Translations under genes and position numbers: made by a program | Part shown: positions 1 to 8,640 of the stretch, piece after piece | How positions within the stretch are numbered: the first letter of the stretch is position 1 | Layout of the letters: the number at the start of each line of letters is the position of its first letter | The notes under the pieces: generated by a model | Told to the model about the DNA's origin: nothing | The model's database searches: none | What the model saw: only the letters and a program-made list of their open reading frames with translations | Source of the DNA: Parapedobacter luteus | GTDB taxonomy: Bacteria; Bacteroidota; Bacteroidia; Sphingobacteriales; Sphingobacteriaceae | Assembly: GCF_900168055.1 (NCBI RefSeq) | Contig: NZ_FUYS01000005.1 | Coordinates: 1 to 64,000 of the forward strand | Direction: 5' to 3' | Length of the DNA: 64,000 nucleotides

Positions 1-286
1 AGGCAAGGGCAATCAGACTGGACAACAGCCCCAGATCGGCCGAAGGTACCTCCAGCCGCACACCGTTGGGATAAATAACCGATAAGACACAATGGCCTGC
101 CCTCTTGGGTGAACCCATCGGAATAAAGCCATTATCCCCGCCGGATTGATCCTCTTTCCAGCGACTGATCCAATAACCGAACTTACCCACGGTGATGCCA
201 TGCTGAAGGCAGAACTCCTGCCGGGTCAAACCACTCTCACGCCACTGACGGACAAGGGTAAACATGTAGTCTCTACGCTCTTTCAT
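1..286 (-). CDS. tnpA: IS66 family accessory protein TnpA, partial
   Basis: Reading the minus strand from the ATG at 286 gives an open frame of 95 codons that runs off the window edge. It starts MKERRDYMFTLVRQWRESG, contains a helix-turn-helix-like stretch (LTRQEFCLQHGITVGKFGYW), and later has the IS66 TnpA-type strand VIYPNGVRLEVPSADL. This is the small first ORF of IS66 elements, normally followed by TnpB and the transposase, which would lie to the left of the window. It borders a decayed vsr fragment, so the IS probably helped break this region. Confidence 0.8.
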   Translation of the reverse strand, partial: MKERRDYMFTLVRQWRESGLTRQEFCLQHGITVGKFGYWISRWKEDQSGGDNGFIPMGSPKRAGHCVLSVIYPNGVRLEVPSADLGLLSSLIALA

Positions 287-337
287 ATCAATAATATTTA
301 GCCCGTAAAACTACAGCGGATCAATTAATCAATAAAG

Positions 338-703
338 ATGTACTTGGTCGGGCGGATACAGTTTTGGCATGGCTATCAATGGGGAAAGACCAAAGCCATC
401 ATCAAGAGCAACCGCGATTTCTGGATACCCAAAATAGAGCGCAATATCCAGCGGGACAAGGAAAACAACGCCACACTTATCGCGATGGGTTATACCGTAT
501 TCCGCTTCTGGGGTGAGGATGTAAGAACCTGCATGTCAATTAATGAGTTGGGGCTTCTTGCAATCAATACCATCCTTCATAATGATAATGTCTTGACCCC
601 AATTTGGTGCAATGAAGCGCAGCTGCCACAAGCCATCGGCAAGCGTTATTTTTTGCAGAAGGCCGCAGCGTCGATCCGCAAGCCTGCCAGCCGCCCCTTG
701 TAG
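338..703 (+). pseudogene. Fusion scar of vsr and DUF2075 helicase genes
   Basis: The first half (to about residue 64) matches the Vsr endonuclease encoded at 27883-28332: FWHGxxWGKTKAIIKSN, then KIERNIQRDKENNA and VFRFWGEDVR. From about residue 75 it matches residues 137-185 of the DUF2075 protein at 30064-32043 (AI.TxLHNDNxLTPI, EAQLPQAI). A deletion equivalent to about 2.2 kb of the intact island joined the two genes nearly in frame, leaving a 121-codon open frame. It lacks the Vsr N-terminus and the helicase Walker motifs, so it is a relic of a second copy of that island, not a working enzyme. Confidence 0.85.
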
Positions 704-727
704 CCAAGAGTTAGTTCTTCCCTCATA

Positions 728-749
728 AAATACCTATAAATAGGTATTT
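728..749. promoter_or_regulatory. Palindrome AAATACCTA-N4-TAGGTATTT
   Basis: Perfect 9-base inverted repeat with a TAAA centre, about 110 bases upstream of the exported protein gene at 858. The same core, AATACCTA-N4-TAGGTATT, lies at 10153-10172 upstream of the other exported protein gene at 10243. Sharing between two non-adjacent genes suggests a common operator or mobile-element-derived motif. Confidence 0.55.
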
Positions 750-857
750 CAAGCCTCCACATATAAAACTAAATTGCAATAATTAATCAAATCAGTTAAT
801 ACAACTGATATTATATAGCTAGGAATAATCTACGAAAAATTTTTAAAATCAACCGTT

Positions 858-2963
858 ATGAGAACCAAAATTTATTTTAGACATTGCGTGTTATTCTTTC
901 TTATATCATGCTACGCAACTAATCTGTTGGGACAAAATGATGTTAATAATCAATCCAATCCTTCTAAACGCCTTCCTAAGGTTCGAGGAATACTAACCGA
1001 AGTCTTTATTCTCAATACAGGGCAACCCTCACAGCTGTCCCTCGCACGGATAGGAGATAACACAGACATACTGAATAACAAAATTCTTCCCCGAAAAATG
1101 GAACTGCACTATAAAAGGCCCAGCGCGTTTAAGATTCAAGGGATTAATCCACTTCGCTATCAATACTATATCAACAATGAGTCTATTTCATATTTCATGG
1201 ATGTAACGGCACAAACTACTGTGTTAACCAATTTGATCGGAGACGGTTTTCTTAGCCCTTCTGAAATCAACGTGCCGCAAATATTTAAAGCTGAGATTAA
1301 GAAAAGCGATAAACGAGACCAGCTAATAATTATTGAGCAGCAGATTAAAGATTATAAGGACTCCATCTCAAAGTACGAAATAAAAACCCAAGAGTTATGG
1401 GCCGACTATGAATCCAAATATCCTCATTATGACGAAAATGGAAACCAATTTCAAATTCCTAGCGACGTAATTAATGAATTTATGATGAAGAGATCTCCTT
1501 ACGATACTAAGATCTCATCGTTTGCTCAAAAGTTAAATGTCAAATTCGAAGAGTACGAAAGACATATTGTGTCGCTTCCTATTCACGGGTCTGCTCCATC
1601 CTTTCTCCGTGACTACCTGTCTAATGATTACTCACTATCAGAACACCAAAGTATTAAAGACATCGAAATACGCATTAGGGTTTTTACTCAATATTATAAC
1701 TCGTTGGCGAAAGATTTCAGGGAAATCGACTCAATACTGTCGCATCCACCAAGGTCGGAAGCGACCGTTCGCCGTAATTCCATTACTTTTGGTAACGAGC
1801 GGGAAGAGTATAGGCAACAAATAGACCAACTTATTTCACTTTTAAGCAAATACAATTATACACTGACAGGGAATCCATTTATCCCGTATACCGAAAACAC
1901 CCAAAGTGCTTTATACACTTATGGTCTATCCATGAAAAGCCATTCAACAAATATTAAAGAATTTCTAATCAACAAGAGATACCAAGTTTTTGAAGAGTTT
2001 ATATTCGAAACAGCAACTAAAATAGGCTTGTTATTACAAAATCAATTCAAAGAACTTTCTCAGCTGAATAACTCCCTTTATCAAACTGGTTATATTTCTA
2101 AATCAACCCTTGATAGCGTGACAAAACAAGAACGCGAGTTGAATGAAACGTTCGAATTTGTGCAAAGAGTTAGCGCAGAATTTCAAATACTGGTTAGCTA
2201 TTTAGATATTGACAACAGAATCTATTCGCAAATAGCTGATCAAATAAATAGTAATTATCGTAATCTATTAGGGTATCTCAAGATCTTAGCGTTCGTCAAG
2301 AAAAATAATACTATTGAATTTACCCTACCATCGTCTACCAACCTAAAAAATATCGACTTGGTGCGCTACAAAATCGAACGAAAAGACAGGCTCAAAGGAA
2401 GCGATCAATCCTATGTATATGATTTTTGGATAAGAGGGGGGATAAAGATTGACTTTAGTGCGGGTTTATTTGCTTCCGGCTTAACTGATAACGACTACCA
2501 AAAACACATTTATTATAATGACGGCGAGGCCACAGATAGTCTTCAAATTAATAGACAGCTAACCGGAGATTATAACTTTGCCTTCGGTGGGATGATTAAT
2601 GTTGCCCCTAGGCTTGGTACAAATTGGCTAACACCAGGGATTAGCTTTGGTGCTGTCTATTCAACCAACCAAAAATTGCAATTCCTCGTGGCTGGCTCAC
2701 TGAATATCGGGAAAACCGAGCGCATTATCCTTCATGGCGGTATCGCAATGGGATCTATACGATCTATAGACCTCTCCCAGCATCAAATGACAATAGTGAA
2801 AAGCAATAGCATTTATCGAGTAAAAGCCAATAATGATGATTTCACCATTCCCACACTAGAGCGATTCAGTGTCAGACCCGTGTTCGGTTTAACCTATAAT
2901 CTTAGCAAGAAAAACGCCTTACAAGCTGTTGTGGATACAAAAACGGCATCGAGCTCCAATTGA
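858..2963 (+). CDS. Exported coiled-coil protein with C-terminal beta-barrel-like region
   Basis: 701 residues starting with a clear signal peptide (hydrophobic VLFFLISCYATNLLG, cleavage near Q26). Residues about 140-480 are charged and helical and likely coiled coil. From about 525 to the end, alternating short strands such as FWIRGGIKIDFSAG and NYNFAFGGMINV suggest an outer-membrane barrel. I recognise no family. The frame stays open past the TGA for another 54 codons to a TAG at 3126-3128, beginning RVITEVYFKFG, which looks like further barrel strands, so the stop may be a nonsense mutation. The gene at 10243 has a similar layout and the same upstream palindrome. Confidence 0.6.
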   Translation: MRTKIYFRHCVLFFLISCYATNLLGQNDVNNQSNPSKRLPKVRGILTEVFILNTGQPSQLSLARIGDNTDILNNKILPRKMELHYKRPSAFKIQGINPLRYQYYINNESISYFMDVTAQTTVLTNLIGDGFLSPSEINVPQIFKAEIKKSDKRDQLIIIEQQIKDYKDSISKYEIKTQELWADYESKYPHYDENGNQFQIPSDVINEFMMKRSPYDTKISSFAQKLNVKFEEYERHIVSLPIHGSAPSFLRDYLSNDYSLSEHQSIKDIEIRIRVFTQYYNSLAKDFREIDSILSHPPRSEATVRRNSITFGNEREEYRQQIDQLISLLSKYNYTLTGNPFIPYTENTQSALYTYGLSMKSHSTNIKEFLINKRYQVFEEFIFETATKIGLLLQNQFKELSQLNNSLYQTGYISKSTLDSVTKQERELNETFEFVQRVSAEFQILVSYLDIDNRIYSQIADQINSNYRNLLGYLKILAFVKKNNTIEFTLPSSTNLKNIDLVRYKIERKDRLKGSDQSYVYDFWIRGGIKIDFSAGLFASGLTDNDYQKHIYYNDGEATDSLQINRQLTGDYNFAFGGMINVAPRLGTNWLTPGISFGAVYSTNQKLQFLVAGSLNIGKTERIILHGGIAMGSIRSIDLSQHQMTIVKSNSIYRVKANNDDFTIPTLERFSVRPVFGLTYNLSKKNALQAVVDTKTASSSN

Positions 2964-3140
2964 AGGGTCATCACAGAAGTCTATTTTAAATTCGGCATGG
3001 CGAGCCTCTATTTCATACCTAAATTCGGGCTGCTAGGCGTGAAAACATGGGTAAAGGCATCTCTCTACCGTACCCGTATGATACAATTGGCAACGATTAG
3101 CAACCGTGAATATAATTTTAAAGCGTAGTCTACAAGCCAA

Positions 3141-3683
3141 TCACGCAAACGAAGCAGTCTGTAGGTGATTTAGTGAGACATCAAAATACCGTTCGTTGGA
3201 AAACATCGTTCTTTTACGTTCGCTCCAACTATCAAGATAAGTCTTAACAACTTGCTTCTCGTAAGTCCTTTCTTTGTTTACTATATAATCAATTGAAGAT
3301 AGAAGTTCCAACGCAAAGTCCGAGTAAAACCCTTCCAGAAAACGCATCGTCCGCTGGGCAATTTCCAAAAGCTCCGGTCTGCTTTCCACGTACGATTTGA
3401 CAGTCTCATAACCATCGGCCACCAAGGTAAGCGGCTCAAAGGGTTTTTTGTCCATATCGCTATATCCCATGATGTAGCTGCCGTTCAATGCATATAACAC
3501 ATGACGTACCTTTCCTGAATAAGGGTCGTAAAAGTTGGGCTGGAAATCCAGTTTAAAATACTTCTTTGCCCCAAAGCGCTGTAAAAAGTAGCAAACCTTC
3601 TCACAAGAAAATTCCGACACATACTCGCCATTTTTTACGAGGTCATAAAGAACATAGAGCAGCAATGCTCTCGCATCCGTCAA
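3141..3683 (-). pseudogene. darG: DarG C-terminal domain, separated by a frameshift
   Basis: 180 codons if read from the TTG at 3683. The segment YVSEFSCEKVCYFLQRFG, then YDPYSGKVRHVLYALNGSYI, matches the domain that follows the macrodomain in full-length DarG antitoxins. Reading upstream in this frame gives LKKERAKLTDARALL, a normal DarG linker. Restoring one A in the AAAAAA run near 3697 would fuse this with the macrodomain ORF to give about 344 residues. As it stands the two ORFs overlap by TTGA. It may be a mutation, a slippage site or a base-call error. Confidence 0.75.
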
Positions 3684-4171
3684 TTTAGCACGTTCTTTTT
3701 TAAGTGTTCCTTTATCTGCGTCGTAGGTTCGTATACTAACACGTCTATATCCAAATGACCGAGTTTATGTCCTATAATTCTTTTCACTTTTTCCCATTCA
3801 AGCCCACCATTGCCTGCACCGAGAGGAGGTATCGCAATACTGTTGATTTTGTATTCATCAATTACCCGGATTAAGTCATCCAATCCTCCTTCGATAAACG
3901 AATATTCCGAAGGCTTTCGCCAATCCTTTTTCGTGGGGAAGTTGATAATCAACTTTTCGCCAGCATCAAGGTTGTTGTCATGCGTCACCAAAAGCCTACC
4001 AATCTCAACCTCTCCTTTTTTAGACGCATCTGCATAAGCTTTGAAATTATTTGGAAACGCCCTTTTGAATTGCAAGGCGATACCTTTGCCCATCACACCT
4101 ACGGTGTTTACGGTATTTACCAATGCCTGTGCATCGCTCTCTAAAATATTACCTGTTAGGTATCTAATCAT
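3680..4171 (-). CDS. darG: DarG-type macrodomain (ADP-ribosyl-DNA hydrolase antitoxin domain)
   Basis: 163 residues. The N-terminal GNILESDAQALVNTVNTVG and MGKGIALQFKRAFPN, plus the loop PPLGAGNGGLEW, are macrodomain ADP-ribose-binding motifs. In DarTG systems this domain removes the ADP-ribose that the toxin DarT places on thymidine in single-stranded DNA, and a C-terminal domain blocks DarT. Here that C-terminal part is in another frame just downstream, and only a short darT relic is upstream. The macrodomain may still be active, but the toxin-antitoxin pair is broken. Confidence 0.85.
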   Translation of the reverse strand: MIRYLTGNILESDAQALVNTVNTVGVMGKGIALQFKRAFPNNFKAYADASKKGEVEIGRLLVTHDNNLDAGEKLIINFPTKKDWRKPSEYSFIEGGLDDLIRVIDEYKINSIAIPPLGAGNGGLEWEKVKRIIGHKLGHLDIDVLVYEPTTQIKEHLKKNVLN

Positions 4172-4365
4172 AGGTCAATGAGTAATCGCCGTTATTTATA
4201 AACACTCGCCTTGTATTTCTTGCGTCAATCAACGCGATGTCTCCAATGGTAATAAAATTCGGATTGGCATTAGGCGATTTAAAAGTGTGTTATCCCATAT
4301 CGCAGCACATGAGGAATATTACTGATATGCGTCATGCGATACACTTTTATATTTGCCAATTCCAT
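4164..4365 (-). pseudogene. darT: darT toxin remnant
   Basis: From the ATG at 4365 the frame reads MELANIKVYRMTHISNIPHV then LRYGITHF and a stop. In the next frame it continues KSPNANPNFITIGDIALIDA and RNTRRVFINNGDYSLTYD, ending in a TAG that overlaps the darG start. These are the N-terminal DarT motifs (TH..NIPH, GIT, SPNANPNF). About 65 of roughly 210 codons remain, with one frameshift; the C-terminal two thirds, including the catalytic glutamate, are gone. darG is therefore left as an orphan antitoxin. Confidence 0.75.
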
Positions 4366-4636
4366 AGTTAACGGTTTCCGGTCTAAAGCACCAAATATAA
4401 TATATTCCTTGGTTTAGTTCTTCTTCTTTCACCTTTGACCTCCAATATTCTTCAACCACATGGTTTTTCAATGCGCTGTATGATATTCCAAATCGGAATA
4501 TCAAGTCTTCGCATTCCATTACTCCAAGCACCATTATCATCTTCCTGACATCAAATGATCCATCGCTGGTTTCTTGCTGGTTGGTTAAATAGCTTTTGCC
4601 TCTACCTGCCTTTGAAGTCGCAAATTGCGACTTCAA
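4319..4636 (-). pseudogene. Truncated hypothetical protein, ORF6N-like start
   Basis: The open frame of 105 codons has no ATG near its 5' end; it can only begin at the TTG at 4636 because a TAA lies just upstream. Its start LKSQFATSKAGRG resembles the middle of ORF6N/KilA-type phage antirepressor domains, but the rest is not recognised. The 3' end overlaps the darT relic by about 47 bases in another frame. It lies next to the left end of the IS21 element and is best read as a fragment. Confidence 0.35.
4612..4636. repeat. 25-base palindrome
   Basis: Two perfect 12-base arms (TTGAAGTCGCAA and its complement) around a single A. It lies at the start of the truncated ORF6N-like frame and partly reflects the codons for LKSQFATS, so it may be coding coincidence and not a regulatory site. 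Confidence 0.4.
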
Positions 4637-4816
4637 GACTGTTTATTAATTACGCTTATCGATCCAATGATGCCGAACCAAATCAGCAAGGAAGAGCCTA
4701 CCAGTGTCTATTCCGATTTATTTGACCCACCGTTCTTATAATTTGACCCACCCCCGGAAGACATCAAAGAACGGTTTCTATTATCAATAATAACATTAAT
4801 ATCCGGATAGTGCCAA

Positions 4817-5545
4817 CTATAATTTTTTTCCTCTGAGTGAATCGCCTTTCAGCTCGATGCGGTGTGCATTTGCTGTCAATCTGTCAAGGAATGCATCGGC
4901 CACGGCGGGATCGTTGAGGTAATCGTGATAGCTTCCCACGGGCATCTGGCTGGCCACGATGATGGATTTTCGCTCATACCGGTCTTCCATGATCTGCAGC
5001 AGGGCGAGCTTAACTTCGGTCGGCATTACCTGCAGGCCGAAGTCGTCCAGTATGATCAGCGGTATGCGTTCCATTTTGGCCAGCAGGTTGAGGTAGGTAC
5101 CTTCCAGTTTAGCCATGGTGATCTTTTCGATGAGTTTGTTCATGTTCATGTAAAGGGTTTTATAACCCTGTGAACAGGCCTGGTAACCCAAAGCGCAGGC
5201 CAGGTGCGATTTTCCTGCCCCGGCCGGTCCGCTGATCAGAACGGGCTGGGCTTGGCGGATGTAGGTCCCCTCCAGCAGTGTCGCCAGCTGCTGTTTGCTG
5301 AGGTTGCGTTCCTGCGAGCAGATCACGCTTTCGGGCTGTGCGGGCAGGCGAAGCCCGGCCATCCTGAGGTAAGTGGCCGCCCGTTCGCTTTTGCGGTTGA
5401 GTGCCTCGCTCTGGGTGAGGTGTGCCATCAGTTCATGGGCTTCCAATTGCCTGTCCACGGGCAGTTCAAGCTGCCCGGCGTAGGCGGCGGCCATGCCGCG
5501 CAGTTTCAGCTCTTTAAGCTGCTGTAAAGTTGCTTCATTGTTCAT
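4817..5545 (-). CDS. istB: IS21 helper ATPase IstB
   Basis: 242 residues, normal length for IstB. It is a DnaA/DnaC-like AAA+ ATPase that oligomerises on target DNA and delivers the IstA transposase. Walker A is GPAGAGKS at residues 106-113 and Walker B LIILDDFG is near 163-170; sensor-type residues follow (IIVASQMPV). It follows istA on the same strand after about 146 bases, as in other IS21 elements. Nothing suggests it is defective. Confidence 0.92.
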   Translation of the reverse strand: MNNEATLQQLKELKLRGMAAAYAGQLELPVDRQLEAHELMAHLTQSEALNRKSERAATYLRMAGLRLPAQPESVICSQERNLSKQQLATLLEGTYIRQAQPVLISGPAGAGKSHLACALGYQACSQGYKTLYMNMNKLIEKITMAKLEGTYLNLLAKMERIPLIILDDFGLQVMPTEVKLALLQIMEDRYERKSIIVASQMPVGSYHDYLNDPAVADAFLDRLTANAHRIELKGDSLRGKKL

Positions 5546-5691
5546 TGCATTGCTGTTTATTGTTTAACATGTAATCCATTGATTATTCATCGGTGCATTT
5601 ATCAATAAAATGCCGCCATCCCGGGCCATCAACCATAACCTGCCCGCGCGGCGAGCGCCCGCCGGAGGCATGTTTGTTCTTTTCGTTGTGA

Positions 5692-7275
5692 TCACCGGTA
5701 AGCATCCTTCCCCCTGATGTTGCCGTGCGGTGGTTGCACGGGTTTATCACACTGCTCTGAAAACAGGTCGGCCGGAGCCCTGTCCAGTCCTTTGGCCAGT
5801 ATGTTCTTCACCATGTTCAGCGATGGCTTTTCCACGTATTCCAGCCGCCTGCACGCCGCTTCCAGCCGGCCCGAGAAACCATCCTTCTGGTTGAGCTTGA
5901 CCAGGGCGATGCAGGTGCGGTAGGCCTGCGTGCGGTTGGGGTACCGGGCGATGATACGCTCGATGACCAGCCGTGTGCACGGGCCGATGGCATCGGCTAT
6001 CCGGTAGAAATAGTCGTTGGTCCATCCCCGCCGGGCCACGATGGCCCGATGTGACGGGGGGACGTGTTCCTCAAGGGTGGTGTAGATGGCCGTGCCCTCC
6101 CTGCGGTGCACGGCGATGCGCTGGCGCGTCACGTCGTCCAGATAGACCTCAACGGTATCCCGGTCGTAATAGATCCGCACGCGCTGGCCGATGTACTGCC
6201 AGGGCACGCTGTAATGGTACATCACCTTGCTTGTCTCATGGATGATGTACACGTGGTTGTTCTTTTCCACCGTTCCCATGCGCAGCAGGCGCGGGGTGAA
6301 CAGGGTGGCGGGCAACGGTCTGAGCAATGGCCGTTCGTGTTCGGCGAACAGCTGCATGCGGCTCAGGGGCGACTTGCGGAACGGCCGGGCGTTAAGCTTC
6401 TCCACCTGTGCGGTGATGGCGGTATTGAGTTCGGCAAGGCTGTGGAAGGTCCGGTGGCGCAGCGGCGTGTAGATGCGGTCGTAGGCAATCGATACGCTGC
6501 GCTCGATATACGGCTTGTCGGTCGGTTCGTACGGGCGTGCGGGGGAAAAGCACGTGCCGTAATGTTCGGCCATCTGCTCGCAGGCATCCGTCAGCACGGG
6601 CTCCTCCCGTCCGGCCTTTTTGACCAGCGTGGCCATGTTGTCGCAGATGATGTAGCCCGTGGGTACGCCGCCGAACGCGGCCAGCATCCGTCCGATGCAC
6701 GCGGCGACATCAGGGAACTGCTGGGTATGCACCGCCCGGCAGAACACAAGCCCGGAGAAGACCATCACCCCGAGGAAGATATCGCAGTCCACCACCTCGC
6801 CGGTTTCCGCATCCACATATCCCAGTTTGCTGCCGGCAAAGTCGATCTCGGCCACCTCTGCGGGACCGTAATGCTGCGGAAGGGAGATGTCCATTCCTTT
6901 CAGGTACTGCCGCCACAGCAGGCAGTACTGGCTGTAGCTGTAACCGTCAGGATGCGCCTGCCGGTATTCCTCCCAGATCACCTGTTTGTTCCCCCGCCGT
7001 TTCACCAGGTGGCTTTTCTCTTTCCCGAAGTGCTCCACCAGCGCCACATGGCGTTCACTGTTGAATGACCCCGTCTCGGCGGGATGGACGATGCTGCCCA
7101 GCGCCGTATCGTCAATGCCCGTGATATCCGCACCGTCACCGTATTCACGGATGTATTTGCGGACCGAATTGCGGCTGATGCCCGTGATACGCGCAATCTC
7201 CCGGATCGTCCTGTTGTTCTGGTACAGCCCGAGTACCTGTCTGATTCTGCTCATTGCTAATGGTTTCCTGCTCAT
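5692..7275 (-). CDS. istA: IS21 transposase IstA
   Basis: 527 residues. The N-terminus has a helix-turn-helix of the IstA type (RTIREIARITGISRNSVRKY). A retroviral-integrase-like DDE core begins near residue 140 (YGPAEVAEIDFAGSKLGYVD) and continues through FGGVPTGYIICDN and EPTDKPYIERSVS; a C-terminal beta domain follows (VRIYYDRDTVEVYLDD). It catalyses strand transfer with IstB. The start could also be the internal ATG eight codons in (MSRIRQVLGLY). Long open frames on the opposite strand here are GC-driven shadows. Confidence 0.93.
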   Translation of the reverse strand: MSRKPLAMSRIRQVLGLYQNNRTIREIARITGISRNSVRKYIREYGDGADITGIDDTALGSIVHPAETGSFNSERHVALVEHFGKEKSHLVKRRGNKQVIWEEYRQAHPDGYSYSQYCLLWRQYLKGMDISLPQHYGPAEVAEIDFAGSKLGYVDAETGEVVDCDIFLGVMVFSGLVFCRAVHTQQFPDVAACIGRMLAAFGGVPTGYIICDNMATLVKKAGREEPVLTDACEQMAEHYGTCFSPARPYEPTDKPYIERSVSIAYDRIYTPLRHRTFHSLAELNTAITAQVEKLNARPFRKSPLSRMQLFAEHERPLLRPLPATLFTPRLLRMGTVEKNNHVYIIHETSKVMYHYSVPWQYIGQRVRIYYDRDTVEVYLDDVTRQRIAVHRREGTAIYTTLEEHVPPSHRAIVARRGWTNDYFYRIADAIGPCTRLVIERIIARYPNRTQAYRTCIALVKLNQKDGFSGRLEAACRRLEYVEKPSLNMVKNILAKGLDRAPADLFSEQCDKPVQPPHGNIRGKDAYR

Positions 7276-7638
7276 CGGCGTACAATCCTTTGTTTATCGC
7301 GTTTAATGAAACGGCTAAATAAGGGATCGTCTGCCAAAACCATCGATGATATCCCCGGGGGTGGGTCACATTACATAAGAATAAGGTACCCTAACCTACC
7401 GGAGCCCCCGGCTGGGGAGCCCGCATGGGTGGGTCACTTTACTTAAGAATAACGGGTGGGTCACTTTACGCCGGAATGTCAGTGAAGGAGACGCCGTCCC
7501 GGCAACAGCCATATCCGATATACGTTATTTGCTTTTTAATTAATACGGAATGCCGGTGATTTCGGTACTTTTCACCCTGAAGTTTAGGCGGGTCAAATAA
7601 CTTAAGAATGGTGGGTCACTTTACATCGGTGTAGACAT

Positions 7639-7785
7639 ACCAGCTCATCACAAAACTCTCCATCTGTTGCAAATCGTCATATGACGTTACCAAGTGAGTT
7701 CTTTTTACGACTCTCCGCTTGGCCTGCGTCTTAGATACCGCATCCAGCATGCGAGTGATGGTGGCATCAGCATTTTTGATGACAA
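7639..7785. repeat. Copy of the STAS gene 3' end (matches 24631-24777)
   Basis: About 147 bases match 24631-24777 with only one difference that I could see, so the duplication is recent. It encodes on the minus strand the C-terminal half of the STAS-like protein (VIKNADATITRMLDAVSKTQ, then KRRVVKRTHLVTSY). At 7785 it switches abruptly to sequence from upstream of the cysteine desulfurase gene, with an A-rich microhomology at the junction. Confidence 0.9.
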
Positions 7786-7888
7786 AATATTGATATATCA
7801 ATTATTTGATTCCTATTGCAAGGGAGCAATTACCATGACCAACGAATACATTTACCTGGACAACAACGCTACCACGCCACTCGACTTA
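7784..7888 (+). pseudogene. Start of a cysteine desulfurase gene (copy of 25568-25672)
   Basis: The block carries the same ATTGATATATCAAT palindrome (7789-7802) and ribosome-binding region as the intact gene at 25620, then an ATG at 7834 and codons for MTNEYIYLDNNATTPLD before the match ends at about 7888. The relic keeps the consensus YLDNN, where the intact copy has YLNNN. Only the first 17 codons survive. Confidence 0.85.
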
Positions 7889-7990
7889 TCTAATTTGCTC
7901 ACAAACGGCATAACTTATTTATATAAGCACATTACATCTGTCTATCAGATAATTGAGTCACATTTTTGCATAAAATCTGAACTATAATAC

Positions 7991-8021
7991 TTGCATATCA
8001 TCTAAAATACGTGTATCTTTG
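7991..8021 (+). promoter_or_regulatory. Promoter of the abiE operon
   Basis: TTG at 7991-7993 and TATCTTTG at 8014-8021, separated by exactly 20 bases, fit the Bacteroidota housekeeping promoter (TTG-N20-TAnnTTTG). Transcription would begin about 13 bases before the ATG at 8041, leaving a very short leader. Confidence 0.7.
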
Positions 8022-8040
8022 CGGTTAACAAGCAATCGTT

Positions 8041-8640
8041 ATGGCAAGGGTAAACGAATTAAAGCGGCAACTAAAACCCGGTCAGGTCTATCGTAGGGAG
8101 GATTTGACTCCCTATTCCAATGCCGTAGATCGTCATCTTGCCCAGCTGGTACGAGACGGCACACTCCAAAAATTAGCGCAAGGCCTCTATTATTTCCCAA
8201 AAAAGACCGCCTTTGGCACGCCGCCACCAAATGATGAAACGCTGGTACGTAGTTTTCTTAAAGATAAGCGGTTCTTATTGACCTCTCCAAATAGCTATAA
8301 TACCTTGGGTGTGGGCACCACACAGCTTTATAACAAACGGGTCGTGTACAACCTGAAACGCCATGAAGAAGTTACGCTGAATGGCAAAACCTTCTTTTTC
8401 CATAAAACGCCTTACTTCCCCAAAAAAGCTACTCCGGAGTTCTTGTTGGTAGACTTAGTCAACAACTTGGATAGTCTTGCTGAAGAACGCGAGCAGATAT
8501 TGAAGAATATCTTGGCAAAGGCCAAGACAATGAACCTGGCTAAATTGGAACATGCCGTTGACGAGTATGGTCACAGCAAAACCAAAAAGCTATTCCGCCC
8601 CGTACTAGCGGAAATGAAAAAGACCCGCCATGCCCAATAA
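8041..8640 (+). CDS. abiEi: AbiEi-type antitoxin (DUF6088 family)
   Basis: 199 residues. The N-terminal winged-helix region reads LKPGQVYRREDLTPYSNAVD and LAQLVRDGTLQKLAQGLYYF, the form seen in Bacteroidota AbiEi/DUF6088 antitoxins. These proteins bind their own promoter and neutralise the nucleotidyltransferase toxin without direct contact (type IV). The gene overlaps the toxin gene by 11 bases, indicating translational coupling. It has its own canonical promoter. The pair sits between two pieces of a duplicated STAS locus, so it was inserted or swapped in during that rearrangement. Confidence 0.85.
   Translation: MARVNELKRQLKPGQVYRREDLTPYSNAVDRHLAQLVRDGTLQKLAQGLYYFPKKTAFGTPPPNDETLVRSFLKDKRFLLTSPNSYNTLGVGTTQLYNKRVVYNLKRHEEVTLNGKTFFFHKTPYFPKKATPEFLLVDLVNNLDSLAEEREQILKNILAKAKTMNLAKLEHAVDEYGHSKTKKLFRPVLAEMKKTRHAQ

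Larger units (their letters stand above)
4713..7628 (-). mobile_element. IS21 family insertion sequence
   Basis: Complete two-gene element with istA and istB on the minus strand. The ends carry related inverted sequences: GACCCACCGTTCTTATAATT on the left (4724-4743) and the complement of AACTTAAGAATGGTGGGTC on the right (about 7600-7618). The right end holds several further copies of a GGTGGGTCAC-type repeat (about 7368, 7430, 7453 and 7608), as expected of the multiple terminal transposase sites of IS21. Exact tips and the target duplication could not be fixed by eye. Its GC-rich coding contrasts with AT-rich flanks, showing recent entry. Confidence 0.85.

Noticed and set aside
4700-4720. 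Target-site duplication of the IS21 element
   Set aside because: Flanks share only GTGT-like bases near both ends, not a convincing direct repeat, so no boundaries were claimed from it.
5973-7068. Long plus-strand open frames up to 334 codons opposite istA
   Set aside because: They are antisense shadows of the GC-rich transposase gene, with no family resemblance.
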